Shown here in pieces: positions 47,267 through 53,342 of a stretch of DNA of 53,342 nt (the stretch's first letter is position 1; each line of letters begins with the position of its first letter). The DNA comes from Elusimicrobiota bacterium (GTDB lineage Bacteria > Elusimicrobiota > Elusimicrobia > Elusimicrobiales > UBA9959): positions 1-53,342 of the forward strand of contig JACQPH010000034.1 of NCBI GenBank assembly GCA_016207645.1, written 5' to 3'. The translations under genes were made by a program, and so were the position numbers. The notes under the pieces were generated by a model. The model was not told the DNA's origin. It did no database searches and was given only the letters and a program-made list of their open reading frames with translations.

Positions 47267-49789
47267 TCATTTCGCCTTCCGGGCGAGCAGCGCCCTGACT
47301 TCCTCGGCCGAACCCAGAGCCAGCGCTTCGGCGGCCAGGGCCCGGCAGGCGCCGAGGTCCAGTTCCCTGACAGCCGCCTTTATCAGCGGCACGGCCGGCG
47401 GCGGTGCGCTCAGCTCGTCCACCCCCAGCCCCAACAGGAGCGGCGCCAGCACGGGGTCGCCGGCGGCGCCGCCGCAGACCCCCACGGGCCGTCCGTGGAC
47501 GCCGGCGCCTTTCACCGTCAGGTCTATCATCCGCAGCACCGCGGGGTCGCCGGCCCAGGCCCGGCCGGCCAGCTTGGGATTGCCGCGGTCCATGGCCAGC
47601 GTATACTGCGAAAGGTCGTTGGTGCCGATGGAGAAGAAATCGGCCTCCTTCGCCAGGTGGGCGCTCTGCAGCGCCGCCGAGGGGACCTCTATCATCACCC
47701 CGCATTTCACCAGGGGCAGGCCCAGCGCCCGCGCCTCGCGCAGCAGCGCCGCCTTTGCCGCGCGGAATTCGTCCAGCTCAGAGACCATGGGGAACATCAG
47801 CTTCAGGCCGGCGTGACCGCGGGAGGCCAGCAGCAGCGCCCGCAGTTGCGCGCGCAGCAGCTCCGGCCTGGCGAGCAGCAGGCGCAAGCCCCGCTCGCCC
47901 AGGAACGGGTTCTCCTCTTTGGCCAGGTGCAGATAGGGCAGGTGCTTGTCGCCGCCCACATCCAGCACGCGGATCACGACCTCCCGCCCGGGAAAAGCCC
48001 CGGCTACGCCCTCGTAAGCGGCCAGCTGCTCTTCTTCGGAAGGCGCGGCGGCGCGGTCGAGGAAAAGGAACTCGCTGCGGCAGAGCCCGACGCCCTCGGC
48101 GCCGAGCCGCGCGGCTTCCAGCGCTTCGACGGCGCTGCCGACATTGGCCAGCACCGGCACGCGCTTGCCGTCCTTCGTCCTCGCCTCCAGCCCGGCGGCG
48201 GAAACGGCGGCTTCCCGGCGGCGGCTTACTTCCGCCTGCCGGCCGGCGGCCTCTTTCAGTTCGGCGGGCTCCGGCTTCGTCCGCAGCTCGCCGCTGTCGG
48301 CGTCGAGCACGAGGGTTTCCCCGTCCTTGATCTCGAGTATGGCCGCGGGGGCGGCGGCTATGGCCGGGAGCCCGGCCGCGCGGCAGAAGATCGCCACGTG
48401 CGAGGAAGCCCCGCCGCCTACCGTGCAGATGCCGGCCACCCCGGCCTTGTCCAGCCCGGCGACGTCGGAAGGCGTCAATTCGTCGGCGAGGAGTATGCAG
48501 CCGGCGGGCAGCTCCCGCCGCTTCAGGGGCGCCCCGGAGACCAGCCGCAGCACCCTGGCCCCGACGTCGCGGATATCCACGGCGCGGCCGGCCAGCAATT
48601 TATTCTCCAGGCGGCTGAGATTCCCCGCGTATTGCTGGTACGCGCCGCGCCAGGCGGCCACCGCGCCGGCGCCTTTGGCGATCCCGCCTTCAGCCAGTTC
48701 GAGCAATTCGGGGTCCTCCAGCAGTTCGCGGTGCGCGCCGAAAACGGCCGCCTGCTCCGCGGCCCCCTCCGAGGAAAGCCTGGAAAGCAGGACTTCCAGT
48801 TCGGCCTTGGCGGCTTCCACGGCCGCCGCGAGGCGCAGCCTGGCCGGGGCCGGCTCTTCCTTCTCTTCTACCGCTTCCACCTGGTCCTGCCTGGACTGGA
48901 AAGCCGCGCCGACGGCGATACCGGGGGAGGCGCAGACGCCGGCCAGCGCGCGCGGGTCGCGCCGCACGCGCGGCGCCTCCGGAGCGGGAAGGGGCGCCGT
49001 CGCCGCCGCGGCTGCGGGCGCGTCGAGCACGCTGGTGACCAGGGCGGAGAGCGCCGCCACGGCCGCGGCGGCGCCCGGGCCCTCGGCCTCGAGCGCCAGC
49101 TTGTCCCCGCAGCCGATGTTGAGGCTCATGATCGAGACCAGGCTCTTGGCGTTGGCGGCCCCGCCGCCGCAGCGCAGGCGCACCGTGCCCGCGAAACGCT
49201 TGGCTTCCTGCGCCAGCAAAGCCGCGGGCCGCGCGTGAAAACCGGTGGGGTTGGCCACGGTCAGTTCCCCGGATGAGGCGAGCTTGCCGCCGGACCCGGC
49301 CGGGGCCGCGCCGCCGGGGGCTTTCAGCCGGAGCTCGAGCAGCAGGTCGCGGCCCGCCCGCACCTTGCCGGCGGGATGCTTCAGGGAGGAAACGAGGTCC
49401 ATGTTCACCACCAGCAGCTGCGTCAGCAGGCTGCGGGCTTTTGTGGCCACCAGGTCGGCGTCAAAAGCCAGCAGCTCCTGCCCGACAGCTACGCGGTCGC
49501 CCGCGCGGACCTTCAGCCTGAAGCCCTCGCCTTTGAGCCGCACGGTATCCACGCCCACGTGGATCATTACCTCCGCTCCCCCTTCGCCGCGCAGCGTGAA
49601 AGCGTGGCCGGCCGGGTGGGCGTAGATTATCTCCCCGGCGCAGGGCGCGAGCACCGCCGAACTGGTGGGGTCCACTGAGACCCCGTCCCCGGCGATGCGC
49701 CGGGCGAAGACCGGGTCGGGCACATTATCGAGAGAGATTATTTCCCCGTCCAAAGGCGACAGCAGGCGCAGCGTCAGCTGATGTTCCAT
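47267..49789 (-). CDS. PTS multiphosphoryl transfer protein, IIA(Glc)-HPr-EI
   Basis: 840 aa, three domains in one chain. EIIA (1-~150): [11 protein letters not shown] with the supporting His and active His77 in [11 protein letters not shown]. HPr (~165-255): active His in [15 protein letters not shown], plus [13 protein letters not shown]. Enzyme I (~260-840): phospho-His in [17 protein letters not shown]-binding LFMPMVS-like and [18 protein letters not shown], and catalytic Cys in GVCGGAAGD. It takes phosphate from PEP through EI, HPr and IIA to the IIB domains of the next gene, so the operon needs no other PTS protein. A weak -10 (TATTAT at 49839-49834) and GGGGAT ribosome site lie upstream. 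Confidence 0.9.
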   Translation of the reverse strand: MEHQLTLRLLSPLDGEIISLDNVPDPVFARRIAGDGVSVDPTSSAVLAPCAGEIIYAHPAGHAFTLRGEGGAEVMIHVGVDTVRLKGEGFRLKVRAGDRVAVGQELLAFDADLVATKARSLLTQLLVVNMDLVSSLKHPAGKVRAGRDLLLELRLKAPGGAAPAGSGGKLASSGELTVANPTGFHARPAALLAQEAKRFAGTVRLRCGGGAANAKSLVSIMSLNIGCGDKLALEAEGPGAAAAVAALSALVTSVLDAPAAAAATAPLPAPEAPRVRRDPRALAGVCASPGIAVGAAFQSRQDQVEAVEEKEEPAPARLRLAAAVEAAKAELEVLLSRLSSEGAAEQAAVFGAHRELLEDPELLELAEGGIAKGAGAVAAWRGAYQQYAGNLSRLENKLLAGRAVDIRDVGARVLRLVSGAPLKRRELPAGCILLADELTPSDVAGLDKAGVAGICTVGGGASSHVAIFCRAAGLPAIAAAPAAILEIKDGETLVLDADSGELRTKPEPAELKEAAGRQAEVSRRREAAVSAAGLEARTKDGKRVPVLANVGSAVEALEAARLGAEGVGLCRSEFLFLDRAAAPSEEEQLAAYEGVAGAFPGREVVIRVLDVGGDKHLPYLHLAKEENPFLGERGLRLLLARPELLRAQLRALLLASRGHAGLKLMFPMVSELDEFRAAKAALLREARALGLPLVKCGVMIEVPSAALQSAHLAKEADFFSIGTNDLSQYTLAMDRGNPKLAGRAWAGDPAVLRMIDLTVKGAGVHGRPVGVCGGAAGDPVLAPLLLGLGVDELSAPPPAVPLIKAAVRELDLGACRALAAEALALGSAEEVRALLARKAK

Positions 49790-49948
49790 ATGTTATTATC
49801 CCCGGTTAATCATATTTAAGAGCGACTTTAAGAATAATAGCAAATCGTCCGCGCGGGTAAAGCGGCGGACATATCGCTACTTTCTTTGAATTGCAGGAGT
49901 TATGTTCAGGGGTGGGACGCTGAAATTACCGGCCCGGACAGGGGGAAA

Positions 49949-50008
49949 GGGGACGCTACACGATATCTTGATTATTCTTCTCTTATCGAGTTATCGTGCA
50001 GCGTCCCC
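49949..50008. repeat. REP-like palindrome (GGGGACGCT...)
   Basis: GGGGACGCTACACGATA (49949-49965) pairs with TATCGTGCAGCGTCCCC (49992-50008), 16 of 17 positions. It interrupts the 3' side of an AbiEii-like gene fragment. Part of the 557-nt spacer 49790-50346, which otherwise contains only that fragment and its promoter. Confidence 0.7.
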
Positions 50009-50111
50009 TCTCTGCCTCTCTCTGCCTCCAGAGGCCCAAAGGCATGTCGGCGGCTAAATAGCGCAGGAACTCAAGATGGAAGATCTCCCGCAGCTGCAGC
50101 TGGCTGTACAT
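49983..50111 (-). pseudogene. N-terminal fragment of an AbiEii-like nucleotidyltransferase gene
   Basis: 42 codons on the minus strand, absent from the ORF track. The first ~25 residues, MYSQLQLREIFHLEFLRYLA followed by ADMPLG, resemble the N terminus of AbiEii-type nucleotidyltransferases of abortive-infection/toxin systems, which continue with an LKGGxNLRFF motif. Here the frame runs into the REP palindrome and stops, so the catalytic domain is gone. A full promoter with an operator-like dyad remains upstream. I take it as a relic of a toxin-antitoxin system; similarity is from memory and needs a search. Confidence 0.45.
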
Positions 50112-50118
50112 GACATGT

Positions 50119-50147
50119 ATTATAATTTAGTCGGAACTAAATTTCAA
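50119..50147 (-). promoter_or_regulatory. promoter and operator dyad of the AbiEii-like relic
   Basis: Minus strand TTGAAA (50147-50142), 17 nt, TATAAT (50124-50119), then 7 nt to ATG at 50111. AATTTAGT (50124-50131) and ACTAAATT (50136-50143) form an 8-bp inverted repeat with a CGGA loop within the promoter spacer, as expected for an autorepressor site. Confidence 0.55.
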
Positions 50148-50346
50148 GACATATCACTTCTATACTTTGGAATTGGAGATCGCTGGAAAAGGTATAGGGC
50201 CGGGGCTTGAGCACGGCCCCTCCGCCCAATCCGCCGAGGCTGAAAGCACCGTCGCGGAAATACCTCATGTATTCTGTTTTTAAACCATGATTTGTATAAT
50301 TGGTATTGCATTGATATTAGTATTGGGCCGTTGACTACAGGCATAA

Positions 50347-51060
50347 ATGACCGGTCTGAAAATTCTCCATTTTGACAGCCTTCCTTCCACTCAGGACCAC
50401 GCCGTGGAACTCGCCGGGAACGCGGAAGAACGGGAGTGGACGGCGGTAGTCGCCGGGGCACAGACTAATGGCAGGGGAACAGGGGGCAATGAGTGGTACT
50501 CCCCCCCCGGACAGAATCTCTATTTTTCTCTTATAGCGTGGCCGCCGGAAAATATGGCGGACCCGGCGGTGCTGAACCATGCGGCGGCGCTGGCGGTAGC
50601 CGAAGTACTTTCCGGTTACGGGGTCGCCTGCAAAATAAAGTGGCCTAACGACGTGCTGGCCGGCGGGAAGAAGATCTGCGGCATACTTTCCACTTCGGGG
50701 AAGAACGAGCGGGGAGACAGTTTTGTGGTCTGCGGGGTAGGACTGAACGTAGACACCGAGGATTTTCCCCCCGGGCTAGCGGGACTCGCCACTTCGGTGA
50801 AGCTGGCGACCGCGCGAAGCTCGGATAAAGAAGAGTTGCTGGAAAAATTGACGGCGGAACTTCAGCGGCGGTTCGACCTGCTTTTCAAGAACGGCTTTAG
50901 CGCCCAGGTACCCGAATACGTCTCGCGGATGGCGCAAATAGGCGACGCCTATCCGCCCGGCCCGGGCAAACCCGGAGGCACGATAGCGGGAATTAGTGAA
51001 AAGGGCTGGCTTTTAGTAAAATACTCCGGCGGGGTAGAGGCGGTTAAACCCTATGGATAA
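50347..51060 (+). CDS. birA: biotin--[acyl-CoA carboxylase] ligase, monofunctional
   Basis: 237 aa. Catalytic domain only: [11 protein letters not shown], biotin/ATP loop [44 protein letters not shown] and [10 protein letters not shown]; short C-terminal SH3-like part ([21 protein letters not shown]). It lacks the N-terminal helix-turn-helix of E. coli BirA, so it would not act as a repressor. It attaches biotin to the carrier protein of a carboxylase, and its stop overlaps the start of a carboxyltransferase gene by 8 nt, indicating that enzyme as its client. TATAAT at 50295-50300 is a candidate -10. Confidence 0.9.
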   Translation: MTGLKILHFDSLPSTQDHAVELAGNAEEREWTAVVAGAQTNGRGTGGNEWYSPPGQNLYFSLIAWPPENMADPAVLNHAAALAVAEVLSGYGVACKIKWPNDVLAGGKKICGILSTSGKNERGDSFVVCGVGLNVDTEDFPPGLAGLATSVKLATARSSDKEELLEKLTAELQRRFDLLFKNGFSAQVPEYVSRMAQIGDAYPPGPGKPGGTIAGISEKGWLLVKYSGGVEAVKPYG

Positions 51061-52660
51061 AATAATTTCCAACGTGCTGACGGACAGCCCTGAATTCAGG
51101 GAGAACGAGAAGTACAATAAAGGCGTAGTCGCCGAGTTCAGGAAGCGCCTCGAAGCCGCCAAGGCCGGCGGCCCCCAAAAAGCCAGGGAACTTCATATTT
51201 CAAGGAAGAAACTCCTGCCGAGAGACAGGATAATGGCCCTGCTGGACAAAGACACCCCTTTCCTGGAACTCTGCGCGCTGGCCGCCAACGGCATGTACGA
51301 CGACGAGGCTCCCTGCGCCGGGATCATAACCGGCATCGGCCTGGTTCATGGCCGCGAAGTCCTGATCGTAGCCAATGACGCCACCGTAAAGGGCGGCACT
51401 TATTACCCCCTTACAGTGAAAAAACACGTAAGAGCGCAGGAAGTGGCGCTGGAGAACAATCTTCCGTGCATCTACCTGGTGGACTCCGGCGGGGTTTTCC
51501 TGCCGCTGCAGGACGAGGTCTTCCCGGATAAATACCATTTCGGGCGCATTTTCTACAACCAGGCCGTAATGTCGGCGAGGGGCATAGCGCAGATCTCCGT
51601 AGTATTCGGGTCCTGCACGGCCGGCGGCGCGTACATTCCCGCTATGAGCGAGGAAACCGTGATGGTCAGGAACCAGGGCACGATCTTCCTGGGCGGCCCC
51701 CCCCTGGTCAAAGCCGCCACCGGCGAGGACGTCACCGACGAGGAGCTGGGCGGCGCCGATGTCCACTGCCGCATTTCCGGGGTCTCCGACCATCTGGCGG
51801 CTAACGAGAAGGACGCTATAAGGATAGCGCGCAATATAGTCGAGAACCTGAAGCACCCGGTTAAGACCGATATCGGCGTCACCGCTCCAGAGGAGCCAGC
51901 CTATGACCCGCGCGAGCTCTACGGGCTCTTCCCGACCAGCCTCAAGAAGTCCTTCGACATGAGAGAGATAATCGCGCGGGTCGTCGACGGTTCGAGGTTC
52001 CAGGAGTTTAAAAAGAACTACGGCGTCACGCTGGTCACCGGCTTCGCCAGGATCATGGGGCAGCCGGTGGGCATTCTCGCCAACAACGGCATACTCTTTT
52101 CGGAAAGCTCGCTTAAGGGCGCGCATTTTATCGAGCTGTGCTGCTCCCGGCGCGTGCCGCTGGTCTTCCTGCAGAACGTCACCGGCTTCATGATAGGCAA
52201 GAAGTACGAGCACGGCGGCATCGCCAAGGACGGGGCGAAGCTTGTCTCCGCCGTGGCCGGCGCCAACGTGCCGAAGTTCACCGTCATCATAGGCGGCTCC
52301 TACGGGGCGGGCAATTACGGCATGTGCGGCAGGGCCTTCGGCGGCAGGTTCCTCTGGCTGTGGCCTACGGCGAGGACGTCGGTCATGGGCGGCGAGCAGG
52401 CCTCCAACGTCCTGTGCACCGTAAAGATGAACCAGCTCGCTAAAAGGGGCGTAAGCATGAGCCCCGAAGAGCAGGCCGGGTTCAAGGAACCCATTACCCG
52501 CAAATACGAGACCGAATCGAGCCCGTACTACAGCTCCGCCAGGCTCTGGGACGACGGGGTGATAGACCCCGTGGATACGCGCAAGGTGCTGGGCCTGGCC
52601 ATAGCGGCTTCGCTGAACATGCCCATCGAGGAATACAAAGCCCCTGTATACAGAATGTGA
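51053..52660 (+). CDS. acyl-CoA carboxylase carboxyltransferase subunit, methylcrotonyl-CoA type
   Basis: 535 aa. Biotin-dependent carboxyltransferase with both crotonase-like halves: N half [78 protein letters not shown] and [18 protein letters not shown] half [21 protein letters not shown] and [22 protein letters not shown]. Length and the [11 protein letters not shown] motif match the beta subunit of 3-methylcrotonyl-CoA carboxylase rather than propionyl- or acetyl-CoA carboxylase. The biotin-carrying alpha subunit is probably beyond the window. Overlaps both neighbours (8 nt with birA, GTGA with the hydratase). Confidence 0.86.
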   Translation: MDKIISNVLTDSPEFRENEKYNKGVVAEFRKRLEAAKAGGPQKARELHISRKKLLPRDRIMALLDKDTPFLELCALAANGMYDDEAPCAGIITGIGLVHGREVLIVANDATVKGGTYYPLTVKKHVRAQEVALENNLPCIYLVDSGGVFLPLQDEVFPDKYHFGRIFYNQAVMSARGIAQISVVFGSCTAGGAYIPAMSEETVMVRNQGTIFLGGPPLVKAATGEDVTDEELGGADVHCRISGVSDHLAANEKDAIRIARNIVENLKHPVKTDIGVTAPEEPAYDPRELYGLFPTSLKKSFDMREIIARVVDGSRFQEFKKNYGVTLVTGFARIMGQPVGILANNGILFSESSLKGAHFIELCCSRRVPLVFLQNVTGFMIGKKYEHGGIAKDGAKLVSAVAGANVPKFTVIIGGSYGAGNYGMCGRAFGGRFLWLWPTARTSVMGGEQASNVLCTVKMNQLAKRGVSMSPEEQAGFKEPITRKYETESSPYYSSARLWDDGVIDPVDTRKVLGLAIAASLNMPIEEYKAPVYRM

Positions 52661-53342
52661 AAACGATAAAAATAGAGATCTTGGACAGGATAGCCCGGGT
52701 CTGGCTGGCCAGGCCGGAAGTGCACAACGCTTTCGACGCGGCCATGATCGAGGAGCTTACCGAAGCTTTCCCGGCTTTCGCCTCCCGGCCTTCGGTGCGC
52801 GCCGTGATAATCTCCGGCGAGGGCAGGTCCTTCTGCGCCGGGGCCGACCTGAACTGGCTGGGCGCCAGCCGCACCGAGCCGTATGAGGCCCATCTGGCGG
52901 ACACGCTGAAGCTTTCCTCCATGTTCAGGGCCATCTACAACCTGGACAAACCGGTAATAGCGGCGGTGAACGGCGCCGCGCTCGGCGGCGGCGTCGGGCT
53001 CCTGGCGGTGGCCGACATAGTTATAGCGTCGAAGGACGCCGCCTTAGGCCTGAGCGAGGTCAAAATAGGCGTGGTCCCGGCCTGCATTTCCCCCTACCTG
53101 TTCATGCGCTGCGCCAACCGGGCGAAGCTGAAGGAATATTTCATGAGCGGCGAAAGGTTCACCGCCCAGGACGCGAAAGAGGCCGGGCTGGTGGATTATA
53201 TCTGCGCCCCGGAAGAACTTACCGAGGCCGCGCTCAAAAAAGCCAGGTCCTTCGGCCGCGCCGCGCCCAGGGCACAGGGCGTGTGCAAGCAGCTTTTCAG
53301 GGAAGTCCCCCTGATGCATCTCGACGAGGCGGAGCGCTACAC
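52657..53342 (+). CDS. enoyl-CoA hydratase, methylglutaconyl-CoA hydratase-like (3' end missing)
   Basis: Missing from the ORF track because the window ends before its stop. GTG at 52657 overlaps the carboxylase stop (GTGA); the frame is open to 53342 (228 codons). Crotonase features: [45 protein letters not shown] and [18 protein letters not shown]. The CAGADLNW motif is typical of methylglutaconyl-CoA hydratases (AUH/LiuC). At the first catalytic position the usual GGGxEL is GGGVGL, so one of the two crotonase glutamates is replaced, as is also seen in the AUH/LiuC group; the second Glu in LSEVKIG is kept. With the methylcrotonyl-type carboxylase this gives two successive steps of leucine degradation. 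Confidence 0.84.
   Translation, partial: MKTIKIEILDRIARVWLARPEVHNAFDAAMIEELTEAFPAFASRPSVRAVIISGEGRSFCAGADLNWLGASRTEPYEAHLADTLKLSSMFRAIYNLDKPVIAAVNGAALGGGVGLLAVADIVIASKDAALGLSEVKIGVVPACISPYLFMRCANRAKLKEYFMSGERFTAQDAKEAGLVDYICAPEELTEAALKKARSFGRAAPRAQGVCKQLFREVPLMHLDEAERY

Noticed and set aside
49886-50113. 75-aa plus ORF in the PTS/birA spacer
   Set aside because: It spans the REP palindrome and the antisense of the AbiEii-like relic, and has no protein-like features.

Overview
The window is GC-rich bacterial chromosome, with no rRNA, tRNA, CRISPR array, IS element or replication origin that I can see. It is dominated by CoA-thioester catabolism. Tightly coupled genes, many with ATGA, GTGA or 8-nt start/stop overlaps, encode an ATP-dependent (class I) benzoyl-CoA reductase, a molybdenum hydroxylase of the 4-hydroxybenzoyl-CoA reductase type, several complete beta-oxidation modules, a fused B12 mutase (IcmF type) and a membrane FeS/heme protein that would take electrons from acyl-CoA dehydrogenases through ETF to quinone. 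This points to an anaerobe or facultative anaerobe that degrades aromatic acids and short or branched acyl-CoAs. Gene content and the dispersed palindromic repeats would suit an environmental Elusimicrobiota or a deltaproteobacterial-like lineage, but the sequence alone does not fix the taxon.

Layout. 1-4439: tail of an acyl-CoA thioesterase, then a four-subunit benzoyl-CoA reductase operon (bzdNOPQ-like). 4612-8914: FAD subunit and fused [2Fe-2S]/Mo subunit of a xanthine-dehydrogenase-family enzyme, split by an AT-rich ORF6N regulator with a palindromic operator. 8915-9417: remnant-filled spacer with one small minus-strand ORF. 9418-15508: divergent thiolase, 717-aa dehydrogenase/crotonase fusion, classical thiolase and glutaryl-CoA-dehydrogenase-like protein, a plausible lower pathway from C7 dicarboxyl-CoA to crotonyl-CoA. 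15509-18617: an AT-rich island with a radical SAM protein, a signal-peptide and membrane-helix protein of unknown family, and a PH-domain membrane protein; this is the best candidate for an undescribed system. 18618-35635: crotonase, 3-hydroxyacyl-CoA dehydrogenase, thiolase, AAA+ ATPase, EMO-like membrane FeS protein, nitronate-monooxygenase-like flavoprotein, IcmF, PaaK-like CoA ligase, FadN-like, FadA-like, and a hypothetical protein. 35755-40329: soluble REC-histidine kinase hybrid (minus), aminotransferase (plus), FadE-like acyl-CoA dehydrogenase (minus).

40536-49789 is a minus-strand carbohydrate operon read as PTS IIA-HPr-EI, then PTS IIC-IIB-IIB, a GH1 6-phospho-beta-glucosidase, a secreted GH3, and a GH144-like lipoprotein. 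It looks like a self-contained beta-glucan/beta-glucoside system, possibly for beta-1,2-glucan (sophorose). 49790-50346 is a spacer with a REP-like hairpin that truncates an AbiEii-like gene. 50347-53342 holds biotin ligase, an acyl-CoA carboxyltransferase of the methylcrotonyl-CoA type, and the start of a methylglutaconyl-CoA-hydratase-like gene, suggesting leucine degradation.

Non-coding signals worth noting are a CCCTCTA/TAGAGGG repeat at three loci (one in frame inside a coding sequence), several REP-like palindromes (one inside a coding sequence), a symmetric inverted-repeat element at 36993-37090, and three promoters whose -10 boxes sit only 7-8 nt before ATG, suggesting leaderless transcripts. 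Enzymes usually needed between benzoyl-CoA reductase and beta-oxidation (dienoyl-CoA hydratase, 6-hydroxycyclohexenecarbonyl-CoA dehydrogenase, ring hydrolase), ferredoxin and EtfAB are not in the window.
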